Shown here piece by piece: positions 32,544-44,230 of a DNA stretch of 64,000 nucleotides. The notes beneath the pieces were generated by a model, which did not search any database, was not told the origin of the DNA, and was given only the letters and a program-made list of their open reading frames with translations. Where the stretch lies: the NCBI GenBank assembly GCA_029953675.1, contig JAMWBK010000009.1:434001-498000 (forward strand), read 5' to 3'. Numbering within the stretch: the first letter of the stretch is position 1; each line of letters begins with the position of its first letter. The position numbers and the translations under genes were made by a program. This DNA is from Rhodosorus marinus. Lineage: Eukaryota; Rhodophyta; Stylonematophyceae; Stylonematales; Stylonemataceae.

Positions 32544-33976
32544 TCAAGTAAAGTACTTGGCGGGGTCATCGTCAACATCCTTGGCGAGGATGACGTCATC
32601 TTCCTTCTTCGACTTTTTCTTCTCCGCGGCTTTCGAAGAGCTCGGACCGGCCGGTTTCTTGTTGTACGACTTCTTCTTTGCAGATTTAAACGCGGTGCTG
32701 ACAGGTTCGTCATCCTTGGACTCGTCCAAATCCTTTTTCTGCATCTTATAGTCTGGGAACAGCGCTTTCAATACTTTCTGATACTTGGACCTCAGCCTCT
32801 TGTTCTTCTTCAGTTTTCTAATCATGCGCTCCAAATAAAGAGTTTCCAGCTGATCATTTCCACGTTTTATCTCCCTGGCTCGGCCCTGGTTTTTCAGCCC
32901 CGTTTTCAAGACCTAGAGCGCAAATCATGTCAAAAAGTTGAGGGCGTCAGGAAAACGGTTGTAGTGTTTATTTGAGTGTCTTTCCCGCAGGAATACCTTT
33001 GTTATAAGCGCATCTCTCCTTGCTTTATTCATCATTTTGGTATCCCTCAACGCCCACTGCAACATGCGTAATTCCGACTGCAGAGAATCCTCCTCATCAG
33101 CGTCGACCAAACCCAGGGTTTTCAGCTCATTGGTCACACGAGACTCCAGCGATGTCTGAAATCCCTTCCGATTTCTCTCGTCACCCAGTCCGAGCCATAC
33201 AGAGTCCTCCACAGGGGTATTTTTGGATTTAAGGTTTGGTATGGACATCTAAAGAAAGGAAAATGTTAGATTATCCATTTCGCTGGTAATAAAAGCGCTC
33301 ATGTCGCCGTGTTTTTTCCCTGCAAATTCGTACCGCTTTCCCGCCTCCTTCATCAACTAGTGCAGCCATCAGTCGATGAGTAAAAGGGTAGGCGTTGAGC
33401 CGTTGTTGGAGGTCCTCAACCTCATCCTTGACTGGATCCATGTCATCCGAATCTTGCTCCACGGTATTTCTCTTCTTTTTTGGACGCTTCCCAGCTTGGG
33501 ACCCATTGTTTCCATCCGATGACACGCTCATTGTATCCCAATCGTCATTTCGCTTCAAGAAATTGAGCTGCGGAATTCTTACCGCAGGATCGTATTCCTC
33601 CAAGCTGGCACCACGTCCGTCCATGTTCCTCAGGAGCTTAACGTCAGTCTCATTGATCGGTCTGAAATACTGTATTAAGAATACGTAAAAAGAGTTCACA
33701 ACATGGTCAGCTCCAACGTTATTACTACATACACAAACAGAGAGCTCCAAAAAAAGAACAGGATGTGGTTCCCGTTCCTTGGAGCTCTCTGTTTGCACAC
33801 CGCTTCCAAGCTTTCGTGCAGCAAATCCTTACAGTTTCAACCTCTTTCCAAAACGGATCCCATTCCTCGTGAGTCAGCGGGTCATGCTTCTTTCCACTCT
33901 CCGGCAACGCGAAAGCCAGCGTTTCGTTGCTAACGTCGATCATCCCGGTTGCGGGACGGGATTCGTCGTCCCTCAT
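32544..33976 (-). CDS. TADA3: SAGA/ATAC histone acetyltransferase subunit ADA3
   Basis: Exons 33976-33833, 33669-33334, 33248-32997 and 32912-32544, all phase 0, introns 163, 85 and 84 nt; 366 residues. ADA3 links GCN5 and ADA2 in the acetyltransferase module. The C-terminal half has the family signature LESRVTNELKTLGL, LQSELRMLQWALRDT and NKARRDALI, matching the ADA3 E-L-x-x-L-G-L and Q-x-x-L-x-x-N-x-x-R pattern, followed by a basic helix. The N-terminal part has YFRPINETDVKLLRNMDG and a Lys/Arg-rich patch (GKRPKKKRN) suited to nuclear import. The first intron contains a long inverted repeat. The start is the first ATG in frame. Confidence 0.8.
33734..33795. repeat. Intronic inverted repeat, 17-bp perfect arms
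   Basis: Positions 33734-33750 pair perfectly with 33779-33795, and the next bases continue partial pairing, giving a foldback of about 60 nt inside the 163-nt first intron of ADA3. The size is in the range of precursor hairpins for small RNAs. Confidence 0.8.
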
Positions 33977-35225
33977 CTTGCCCTTGCATCCACACAAAAA
34001 CTAAGGGCAAAAAAAGGACTCCAAGCTTGCTAAAAACTACCTCCGTCCTCCGCTACAGCTGGGGGAAACCCAAAAACCCTCTCTCTCAAAAAACACAAAA
34101 GGTCCTATAAACCCTCCAGCGTCTCGCAAAACACATCAAAACAAAGCTCTTCGCGACCAAGAAAACATGATAATGAAGGGGTTAAGAAGAAATATATATA
34201 ATTTCCATCAAAAATTCAGTTCTCTTTGTCTAAGCAACTCAAATTCCAACTTCACTCACAACGAATCGTCTCTTCCTCCTCCCCAAAGGCTCCCAGTGTG
34301 CGCTTTCGTCTTTAAATAATGGCTTTGACCAAAACGCCCTTTTCTGAGCTGAAAGTCAAGTTTGTGTTTTGAGGTCTTCACGAGCGTAAGAATGGATAGC
34401 TTTTAGTTGTAGGACGCAACGGAAATCGCTTTGGTCGAGATTGGATTCCTCAGAAGGAGCGTAGGGCTTGCAAGGCGCATTCTCTTCCAGTTTGAGAACT
34501 CATTTGGTAAAGTCTGCGTACCTGCGGAGGGTCGTGAGTTGGAGCCAAGCGTGCTCCCTCTTCGTTGAGAGCTTAATGACTTTCCCGTTTATTCTTCGGA
34601 CAAATCCTAGCGAGTTCAAGAACACTGCGGAACTACATCAGACTACTGTAGGAGCAACCCCATTTTCCTCCTACCCGCACGGCCAGCCAGCCCACACGAG
34701 CTTATAACCCCCCTTTCACAACATCCAATTCAAAACCAAAAGCTCATTTACTGTTCAAAAAAGCTGATCAGAAATTCCAAAGTACAAAGTCCTTGGGGGT
34801 TACAAAATATAGAAATGACCCCATTAGTACTCATTACTAACCCACAATGTAGAAACGAACCAACTCGAGTAAATGATTGATAAAAGTACTAACTTCACAA
34901 AAAAGCCCCATGATTTACCTTTTGGAGGCATAGTACGGACGACATGTAGTCTGATAACTTATTTGATTGAATCCATCATTATTTCTGCTCGCTGAGCGTA
35001 AAGGGAGTGTTCGCGGTTGTGGTTGCGGGGTTGCGGGGGATGGGCTTCTGCTGGATGTTTTGTTGCCTCTTTCTGCACCTTTGAGGTTTCTGTGGTTTAG
35101 ATTTAGTTTCATCTGAGCGTTTTGGAAGGGTAGAGGTGCTTTCACGGATATGCTCTTCTTTCTTGCTTAGAGAAAGTCCGTCATTCTTGATTTTGCTTGT
35201 TTTCGGGTTTCGGCTTTTGGAAGCG
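33977..35225. other. Divergent promoter region between ADA3 and XAP5
   Basis: About 1.25 kb with no recognisable gene. ORFs at 34468-34707 and 34915-35145 lack domains. It should hold the promoters of the two divergent nuclear genes. No repeat array was seen here. Confidence 0.5.
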
Positions 35226-36571
35226 ATGGCGTCGTATACTGGGACTGGAAGGGATACTGCACGTATTCAGCATCTTGAAGAGGAGCGTAAACGGAAGCGA
35301 GAGGAGCTTGAGCGTCAGAAGAGTGCGATTTCAGAGGCGACTGCGACGTCCAAGTATCGACTTGGGGAGAACTTTGTCTCGCATAAAGAGTCTGTGGAGG
35401 ATTTGCTGAAGAAAGATACAGTTGGCCTTGTGAGTTTTCAAGATTTTAAGGCGAAGAGACAGTATCTAGAGCAGAGGGCGGCGGAGGAACTGGAAAAGCG
35501 TGAAGCTGCAAGGCGCGAGGAGGAGACTTTGGCAAGGAAAAATAGACTGCGAAAAGCCAACAAGGCGAAACTGTCCTTCGCTGATGAAGAGGATTCCGAA
35601 GACTCAGATGAGAGCTCAGATATTGATGCAAAGTCCAATATCGCCAAGGAATCGAAATCCGCTGACGAAAACTCAGAGGCGAAAGAGACCAAGGTATGTC
35701 CGCACCCCCGGCGAACATTTAAAATCTGAAGACGGAGCTAGCCATCCACACAATTGCTGAGAATTTTGCTCCTCTGCTTGCACATTGTTTGAAGGAAATT
35801 GAGATCGACCAGAGCAGCAAAAGAAGGTTGGGGAAAAATCCATCCGCGAACACAACCTTTTTACCGGATAGAGACCGTGAAATAGCTGAAAAAGCTGAGC
35901 GCGAGCGTCTCAGACAAGAATGGGAAAACGAGCAGAGGGTGATGAAGGAGCGAATGATAAAGATCACATACAGTTACTGGGACGGATCAGGTATGTAGAA
36001 CCGGCCTGCCGGTCACATCGGTTTTTGAAAACTCTGAACTAAACACGTCCCTGACGACGAGACATGACTTGTTGTTGATTGACAGGTCACAGGCGTACCT
36101 TATCTTGCAAGATGGGTACGACAATAGGCAAGTTCCTCGCGATGGTCCAGTTGGAGTTTCACGATCTTCGCAACGTCAGCGCCGACATGCTTATGTACAT
36201 CAAGGAGGATCTCATCATCCCCCACCACTATAGCTTCTATGACTTCATTGCTACCAAAGCTAGAGGAAAGTCGGGCCCCTTATTCAACTTTGACGTTCAT
36301 GATGACGTTCGAATTATTAATGATGCGAGTAAGGAGAAAGAAGATGCTCACGCTGGCAAGGTATGAACCAAGCCACTCGCATACGCAAGGGATGTTCATA
36401 GTCAATGCATCTGCTGATAGCTGAACCTCCTTTCGGTCCTCCGATTTGTAGGTTGTCGAGAGGCGATGGTACGAAAGGAACAAGCACATTTTCCCAGCAT
36501 CACGGTGGGAAGTCTACGACAAGAACAAGAACTATGGCGAGTACACTATCCATGGGGGTGAAGTTAACTAG
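35226..36571 (+). CDS. XAP5/FAM50 family nuclear protein
   Basis: Exons 35226-35693, 35795-35990, 36086-36360 and 36452-36571 (introns 101, 95 and 91 nt) give 352 residues. FAM50/XAP5 proteins are conserved nuclear factors linked to splicing and, in plants (XCT), to the circadian clock and small RNAs. The N-terminal half is a charged coiled coil with the [13 protein letters not shown] motif; the C-terminal XAP5 domain is very close to the family: [67 protein letters not shown] and [16 protein letters not shown]. The start of exon 2 could also be nine bases later, in the same phase. It is convergent with the HIT4 gene, 380 bp away. Confidence 0.95.
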
Positions 36572-36951
36572 CTCTCAGAAAGGCTCGTCGAGGAGCAATC
36601 GTATTTATACAGACAGAGCGTGGATGCCGAGAGGCGCTAAAGCCATCTGCCCCTAACTAGCTGCACTGGTTCAATCGTAGCTCTGAACTGCCCTCTACAC
36701 AACAAGTGGAAAGCTATAAAGCAGTAAGAACCATCATTTCGTTCTTTTAGTCAGAAAGCTTCAAGAGGACACCTAACAGTTATTTTCAAGTGAAAAGTGC
36801 GTATTGCGATGCCGAGGATAGCCGTAAGATATCTGAAGCGCATTTTCTCGACGAAGCAGAAGCACTTGCGGAGATTGGCACTGACATGCTCTTTTCTTTA
36901 AGAGTACAAAGCCCTACGTTCGCCGAAGGGGCAGACTGCAATAAGAATCGC

Positions 36952-38158
36952 TCAGAAGACTTCATCTGCATGCAGATAGTACCTGTTTATGAACGTGTTC
37001 TTGAACTCCTGCACGTTCGGTTCCTCATTTTGGGGGTAAAACTTGTACGCCTTGAGCGTCCTCAGAGAATCCTTCTCCTCGGTTGACATATTATCGATCT
37101 CCTTCTTCATCGCTTCGCGCTCAGCCTTTTGCTTCATCTTCGTCGCTTTGACTTGCTTCTTAATCTCATCTCTCAGCTGTGCCTCATACTTTGCACCATC
37201 CAAATCCTCCTCCTTGAGCTTCTCCGGAACGAATTCGTCGATGTCATCCAGCTCATAATCGTACTCGAAAACAAGAGGTTTTCCACCATCGACAAGATCT
37301 ACCATCATGTTGATGACAGTGTCCGGCACCTCTTCCTCCTGCTTCTCTGGGAAAAAGATGTCTGCTCATCCAGCAAAGCACCGGGAAGGGACACCAGAAT
37401 TTACAGAAACCGAACAGAAGCAAAAACTCAGTTCACTGGCCAATTTCAGCGGGCATCATTCCTCATTCTCTCATGGTTTGTTCGTATTCTTACATGGAAG
37501 AACGTATTCGTATTGCTTGAGTCGATCAATTTTAAGGTTCTTCAAACCCGCTCGTCGCTGTTCGCATTTTAACACATACAATCGTTGACTCTTGGCTCCT
37601 CGTATTGGGTCCCTAGAGTGTTTCAATTCATGCAAACCAGATCCTGATGAGTTCTTTTGCTCGGGGTTCTCAGGCCGTTTAAAGAAAAGCGGAGAGTCCT
37701 CAAGCTTGTAAGTGCACTTACACCCCGGGTGGAACCAGCGGATACCACCCCATCTTCATCCTTGACATAGGAAGGATCTCTTCTTCAACCCGCTGAACTG
37801 ACTTTATGCTGACTGTAGACGGTGGTGCGAGCTTCGAGCTGACTACAATTATCACTGGGATGGGGATCACTGTTCCAGATGGATGCTCTTTTGTGTTCAC
37901 CAGTTGCGCTGTCAGCAGCGGAGGCAATGTAATTTGCCAGAGTCAGAACCAGACGTAGAGACGGTCGAGTTCACTATTTTTTCAGAATGGCTTACGCTCT
38001 GTAGTTCCAAAAACAAAAAGCTTCCCATCCTTCAAATTTCCTTCGTTGATGGCGTCATCGAGATGTCCGAAGTCCCACGGGTACCTGTCCACGTCCGAAA
38101 ATTGATCCCATTCGGTTCCGGCGAGGTACACCTCCTTCCAGGCGTCTATGACCTGCAT
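36952..38158 (-). CDS. HIT4-like chromatin protein (HEAT INTOLERANT 4 homologue)
   Basis: Exons 38158-37996, 37908-37722, 37612-37494 and 37361-36952 (introns 87, 109 and 132 nt, phases 1, 2 and 1) give 292 residues. In Arabidopsis, HIT4 is a nuclear protein needed for heat-induced chromocentre decondensation and release of silenced loci. Matching blocks in order: VYLAGTEWDQFSDV (plant VGTEWDEL), KLFVFGTTEPQLV, SVQRVEEEILPMSRMKMGWYP, LYVLKCEQRRAGLKNLK with KQYEYVLP, FEYDYELDDIDEFV, and the end LKAYKFYPQ with FINRYYLHADEVF. Agreement across four independently chosen splice junctions makes the model firm. The start is uncertain: the frame is open to an acceptor-like TTTAG just upstream, so an N-terminal exon may be missing. 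Confidence 0.82.
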
Positions 38159-39039
38159 CGTCTCGCCCTAAACAAAAAGACCCAGTTATCTATTGATACA
38201 TGAATCCAGGACGCGACCTCAATCAATGCCCATCTAATGCCGACCAACCCAAGACGGCATCACCGCCAAGAAATGGATCCAATCCTCCGATCCGGTTGGA
38301 AACAGTGGGGATGGATATTCTTGCCAATGTTGTTTCGGATCTGAACAAGCTCTACTTTGAACAGTTCTCCACATCGATATCATCAGTTAGGAATTTCAAG
38401 AACAGACCCCAAGCCTCTCCCTCAACAAAACCCAAAGCAAGCTGTCAATTTTTCCTCCCCCCCCCATAATGACTGAAGAGTAACAAATTATATAAATTCA
38501 AAATCAACGACGGATAAAAAACAACTGAAAAGCCGCCTCCAGTCATTTAGAATCGCCAGATACTGGAAATCCGTATTCAAGACCGAAAATTGCGAACAGA
38601 AATATTGTACAAAAGAAAAATAAAAGAATATCAATCTTTATTATATTAGATTCTGGTAAATAAGCACAAGTGCTGTCGTTGGTTGAGCAATATCCACAAG
38701 CACAAGCTATCCAGGGGTATGCAAGCTGGAAGAAAATATACTTTTGAAAATAATAAGTTTTTAGATACCTACATAGTTTGTAGTTTGGATAGGAAGGGGG
38801 GGGGGTAGAATTAGATGGAAAAGGATGGCTTGCTTTTGGGAGCTTCTTGATAGTGCAGATGGTCAATGAAGGAAAGGATGGAACTCTTTGGCATGGAGGG
38901 CGCGGGGTTGGTGACTGCTCTTGTGGGACATGTGTTAAGTGAGGAAAGCTAGTGAATTGAAGATCTGGAGTAGTCACTGCTTAGTCCGTATAGATTTGTT
39001 GGACATCTGGATCGTTGATCTTTTCGGTGGACGAGAAAG
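38159..39039. other. Divergent region between HIT4 and UMP1
   Basis: No gene recognised. The ORF at 38200-38469 is unlike any family. A run of ten C (about 38457-38466) and a run of ten or eleven G (about 38798-38808) lie 340 bp apart. The interval should contain two promoters and possibly an upstream HIT4 exon. Confidence 0.45.
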
Positions 39040-39651
39040 ATGGATGAGAAACGGGTGACAGGAGTTGAGGAGGATAGGGTGGATGTGATGCGGGATGGGC
39101 TTTCTGGGACTGTGAAAGCGGAGTTCGGCGCAAAGCATCCGGCTCAGGAAAGGTTGAGCAAGGTGAGGATTCTTATCTATTTGTTTTTTTCAATTGTACT
39201 TTTTCGTACGAGCGAACTCGCGTCTCCTCGGATTTGGTCCCTTGCTTTCTGTGGTTGTTGGGTGTAGAGCGTCTCTGACTTATTAGTATTGACAAATTTT
39301 TTGAAATGACTGCCTCGTTTAAATGAGGCTACGCTCAAATTCTGAACTCAGCCGCTTTCTTCGATTCCTCTGGACGTGCAGGACCGTGAACAGGGGATCA
39401 AGACCAAGCGGGAGATGCTCGCAGCGACTTATGGAACATACTTCCCAACGAAGCTAATGATTGAACAAGAAATACTCTCGAGCTTTCATAGGCTACCCGG
39501 GTTGGAATCCGAATACGTAGGCCTGGAGACTCTTTCAAAGCGTGATCTGGACATTGACTTTTGTGACGTTTACGGCAGGCCCGAAGATTCGGCGGAGTTT
39601 GCCTCTTCTGATCTTCACCACGAGATGGAGAAGCAGTTGAAGCTGAAGTAA
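39040..39651 (+). CDS. Proteasome maturation factor UMP1/POMP
   Basis: Exons 39040-39162 and 39382-39651 (219-nt intron, GTGAGG donor, GTGCAG acceptor, phase 0) give 130 residues. UMP1/POMP chaperones assembly of the 20S proteasome and is its first substrate. The family layout is visible: DVMRDGLSGTVKAEFGAKHP (family D-x-M-R-x-G), the middle LAATYGTYFPTKLMIEQEIL (family YG-x-x-x-P-x-K-L-x-M-E) and RLPGLESEYVGLETL, then the conserved aspartate-rich segment around DIDFCDVYGRPED. Length is normal. Confidence 0.85.
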
Positions 39652-39843
39652 AGAGATTACGTGGACAGATGGAAAAGTAAAATGACAGTCGAATACATGA
39701 CCAAAACTTTTCATGTCCTCTTTTCTTTGAATTTTCCAGCTCAACTGACTCGACTCCAAACGATCCGCCAAAAGCCAAAGCCAAGGGGCAAACGAGTTAC
39801 TAATTATTCACATTATTAGCAGTTAATGAATAGCTGAACAATC

Positions 39844-41222
39844 CTACCAGTCCAATCGATCGGATTCGTCTGAATACTGAGCGGCAATCCCGCTCTTGCC
39901 CTTCCTAGCCTTTGTGGGAGCATCCTCCGGGGTTCGATACTCCATTCCAACGTAAGATCGCCTTTGTAGCTCTGCGGCTGCTGATCCCTGTCCTCGAACA
40001 TCTTGCACGCTCCAGTCCCCTCTGTTCGAAACATCAGTCGACGTGGTTCCTTCCCGGCTTTCCTCAGCTTCATCTTCGAGCTAAAGAATATATAGGCAGA
40101 AGCAGTTATAGTTAGTCTCTGAATTACTCAGCGACACTGCCGTTAGTAATTCATTCGCATTCGTACCTTCAGGTTTTCAGAAAACGCCAAGTTGAAATCT
40201 GCAGAGTACTGCAGCGGATCCAAATGGTCGTCGTCTGTAAGCGCCACGATCAACTCCATTGGGGTTATGACGGCCCGGTCAAAGCCCTTCGGGGAGAGGA
40301 GCGAGTTCTCCGGGCACGCGATGACTATGAATACCTCGATCTCTGGAAAGTTTCGCAGCTTCTCAAGCGTGGGCTTTCCCACGCAAATAGTGTACGACCT
40401 CCGCTCCGCCTTTTCTATGACCTTCTGACACCTGGCTATGGCTTGGCTCTGGCCGCTAACGGACAGGGTGCCTGCAACTATCCCATAACGATGCGCATGC
40501 CTGGCCTTCTCGACCACCGCGAAGCGCTGGGTGATAACCCTTCCCACGGCAACGGAGTGGTCTGCATCCGGCGCCTCCGGATCGAAAACATGTACCAAAT
40601 GCGCACTAAGACTCACCGCAACGCTCCGTAGGGTGCGTGAGTCTGCTGATCCCACCCAGATGAATGCCAATCGACCTTCCTTAGGCGCGGACGCAGTCTC
40701 CGGGATGACGTAACGACCAAATTTCCCAAACCCCAAAGATTCGTGATGCTTGACGATCTTATTCAATTCTACAGATGGACTAGCGACCACCGCTGCAGTG
40801 AAATCTCTCACTTGACCGAAGTATCGCAGCTCCGGAACAACGACAACCACTGCTTGAGGCTCGGAATCTCGGATTTTCGAAACAAGACCCTCGAGAAGCG
40901 AGTAGTCCACTTTCTCAATACTTTTCTCAGGGACATACATGACAGGCAAAGTCCTTGTTGGAGACAGGCACGCGTGACCAAAGTGAACAACAAGATCACA
41001 ACTCACATGCTCTGCCGCTACCTCGTCAACGCAGCAGTCCCCGTACGACGTATCGGCAAGAACAAACAGTTCCACGTCGTCTCCAATTCTCCTCTTCAGC
41101 GCACTCTGTACATCCCAAACAGACGGCAAAAGTCCATCCGGAAACTGAAGCGCTACGCGCTTTGCTCCGAAAGAAGAAATCTCCGAAGAAATTCTTCCCG
41201 CAACCAGATCGTCATCTTCCAT
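39844..41222 (-). CDS. DPH2: Diphthamide biosynthesis protein 2
   Basis: Exons 41222-40167 and 40080-39844 (86-nt intron, GTACGA donor, CTTTAG acceptor, phase 0) give 430 residues. DPH2 pairs with DPH1 in the radical-SAM-like complex that starts diphthamide formation on elongation factor 2. Landmarks: VALQFPDGLLP, ADTSYGDCCVDEVAAEHV with a conserved cysteine, DLVVHFGHACLSPT, IACPENSLL with another, and the DPH2 C-terminal block RSYVGMEYRTPEDAPT then GKSGIAAQYSDESD. The shorter upstream frame in ORF scans begins with a TTG; the ATG at 41222 is used. It converges on UMP1, 192 bp away. Confidence 0.92.
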
Positions 41223-42101
41223 GATTAACACCGCCTCATCAACGAGCCAACGCTCGGGATGCTCACAATACCCTTGGCATCAGCATACTCATCCAGAGGC
41301 TCCGCCAGAGGAATATGCCGGCACTCTGCTCATCGCCATAGATAGCTCCGAAAGAAATCTTAAGTCAGCCCATTCCCTGACAGTTCGTCGGCGTCTCGAG
41401 AGTGCAAACTTTGTTCACCAGTTCTCAGTCCTCAGCACACCACTGAGCGGATTGCTCGAGCTGGGGGATGTCTCACGGGAGTATTGACTTCATCATAAAA
41501 TAAACATGGATATGTATTTGTAGACGATTCTCACTAACCAGTTAGCCTCTCCCAAAAAAAATGTAGACAAAAGCCTAGTGAAAACCCACCCCCCTCACCA
41601 CCATCACATCCGAAATTGACTAAATAAACTCGAATAAAAAATACAATAAGAGCACATCAATCTTTAACCCCGGCCTGGCGCACGGTGACGCTTTCGTCTA
41701 TTTCTCTAATTTCATGAAAGTGTCACCTCCAAGAAACCTCATTTTTGGTTTGTTCCGAAAACTATACATCATATTAATGAATAAAAATATTTATCAATCT
41801 ATTATATTGACTGAATAAAACGACTCTTAACCCCTCATGATCTGCACATCCCGTTACCCATATCTAAGCGTCAATACGAATTATTAGAATTAAATTTATG
41901 ACTTAGATTGAGTAGGCAATAATATTAATTTATTTGAATAGAAGTATTGTTTTTGATTGATATTTGTTGACTCTTAAGGACTCAATTTGCAATTCGGTAT
42001 TGGGGTACAATGTGTCTGGAAGCTGCTGGGAGGGAAGGGGGAGAACAGAGGGAAGATGGGGGTTTGGATGGATCCTTGAGGTAGCGTTTAGGAGATTAAA
42101 G
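41223..42101. other. AT-rich divergent region
   Basis: Divergent flank of DPH2 and the SPPL protease. Positions 41500-41950 are AT-rich with no coding signal. The open frame before 42102 is probably leader sequence. Confidence 0.5.
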
Positions 42102-43870
42102 ATGGGTAGAATAGACTACAGAGTAATCTGTATCACAATATGGATCAATATGATTGTATTTGGAGGAGCGGAACCCGTTGTTGTGGTTTTGAAAGGCGGA
42201 GAGGAGGTGTGTGGGCTGTACAATCCCATGTTTAGTGCTCTGCCTGCAAGGAGCGGAAGGGTTCGAGCGTCTCAGTACGTTAAGATGACTATTTCAGAGC
42301 CATTGAATGCTTGTGAGAAGCTGGTTGGTGATGGGTTTTCGGGGAGTGCTGTTCTGGTCGAGCGAGGAGAATGCTCGTTTGCGGAAAAGGCGCAACATGT
42401 TGAACGGGCAGGAGGAAGCCTGGTGGTGGTAGAGAACACGGAGGATTCCTTTATCACACCTGTCGCGAATGCGAGCTTGGGAGAGTACGACGAGGTCAAT
42501 ATTCCGGTGGTCGTCGTGAATCACGCTGGCGGGTTGGCATTACGCGCCAGGGACGATGTTCAACTGAAGGCGTACGAAATCGTTGAACCAGCGTGGTTGA
42601 CTGTAGGGGAGGAGTTTGCGTCTGTAGTCGCAGGGTTGATCGGTGTATTCGTTGTTGTTTGCGGATCAATTTTGGCCACCAAACCCAACAAACGGGTAAG
42701 CAACCTCCCCCTCTCCCCCCCCCTCTTCTTCTCATACAACCTCATGCCCAGGTGCGCTTATACACTCAATAAATTCTGCTCTTTGCTTTTCAGGGCCCCT
42801 CCAGGCCTTCTTCAAGCGTCGAGAAAGGGGGAAATCCTGAGAAAGGAAATGCTGGGGCGATTGTTATCCTTGACCGACCAATCACAATTTTCTTGGTCAT
42901 GAGCGTGCAGTTGGTGCTCCTCTACCTCCTGTACGACTACGTTGTACGTATTGTTATTATCTGTTTTGCGATTGGTGCAGGGGGTTCCCTCTTTTTTATT
43001 CTGAGGCAGTTCACGAAGCCTGAGGACCCCGACGTACTGGTGATCCCCCGTTTGGGACTTCAGGCAACAGCAGCTGAAATCGTCCTCACGGCCTTGGCAA
43101 CAACACTCCCCGTTCTCTGGTACAGTTTCCGGCATTCATCGTGGTCGTGGATCCTTCAGAATATTCTCGGCATTTTCCTTATGTTGTTTGTGATGCAAAC
43201 GCTCAAACTACCGTCGATCAAGGTGGGAGTAATCCTGCTTTCTTGTTTATTCCTGTACGATATATTTTTTGTATTCGTCACTCCGCTCTTCACCTCAACC
43301 GGAGAATCCGTGATGGAGCGAGTCGCCAAAGGAGGTCCCACCTCCAGTGAACACATGCCCATGATGATTGTCGTCCCTTACCTGTTCAGCCCTCCCAGTG
43401 TAAGTTTCTCGGCACTCTTTCGATCCGTGAGGAGAAAGTACTTGACCTGAATACGTGCTAACTGAGGCTGTGATTTGTTCTGTCTAAAACAGGCCTGCCT
43501 GGGAGGAAGAGGCGCTTCGATGATCGGGTACGGTGACGTTATCGTGCCCGGTTTGTTCATAGTCCGACTACGTGCTTTTGAATTGAAGGCCGCGAGGGGA
43601 CGCAATGGTCAAGAGGCTCCTTCCTACTTCAAAGGCGCGGTTATTGGGTATGGAATTGGGCTTGTGCTTACGATACTGGCGTTGCGGTTGATGGATACAG
43701 CGCAACCCGCGCTATTATGGATTGTCCCGTCCATTGTCGTTTCCGCGGTGGTTGTGGCCGCTCGGAGAGGAGAGCTTGCGATGATTTGGGCGGAGAACAC
43801 GGACAATCCGGCTCCGACTGCTGTGGATGCAGAGGAGGCTACACCTGCACTGGTCAGCGGCGACGGCTAG
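42102..43870 (+). CDS. Signal peptide peptidase-like intramembrane aspartyl protease, SPPL2 type
   Basis: Exons 42102-42695, 42794-43399 and 43493-43870 (introns 98 and 93 nt, phase 0; the second with a TGCTAAC branch point) give 525 residues. The protein cleaves type II membrane proteins within the membrane. Order: signal peptide (VICITIWINMIVFGGAEP), a PA domain (VLVERGECSFAEKA, AGGSLVVVEN, NIPVVVVNHAGG), a transmembrane helix, and then the polytopic catalytic part. Catalytic motifs are LYDIFFVF (family YD) and MIGYGDVIVPGL (family GxGD), with the QPALLW (PAL) motif. PA domain plus signal peptide indicate an SPPL2-like endosomal or vacuolar form. The start at 42102 is chosen over 41964 because it puts the hydrophobic leader at the N-terminus. 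Confidence 0.92.
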
Positions 43871-44230
43871 GCCCTTGACAAGACGGTTGTGGGTTAGAAC
43901 CCCCCATAAACTTGAATATACAAAAGCGTTTTAGCGGCGGGGAAAACCCGCGCAGTGTCAATAGCCAGAAGCACAAAACTAAACCAACGTTATGAACTAC
44001 GATGAGTACTACGAGGGAGGCGTCCTCAAAGCTTGATTATCATTTCTCGACAGTGAGGCTATCGGTTACTGCAAGTTGGATAGCCAATCCGTCAGTTGCA
44101 GGAAGAATGAAACGATTTAATTCGCCGCATCGGAGTGATCAGATGAACGAAGAGGCCAGGAACTTCCAAAACTGCCTCAGCGGGCAACAAGAAAGTTTCA
44201 AACCTGTATGAACCATGTTCACGTTGACCC

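Noticed and set aside
37883-38203. A 106-codon plus-strand ORF that looks protein-like.
   Set aside because: It is the antisense of the HIT4 exon 37996-38158, whose minus-strand frame matches a known family.
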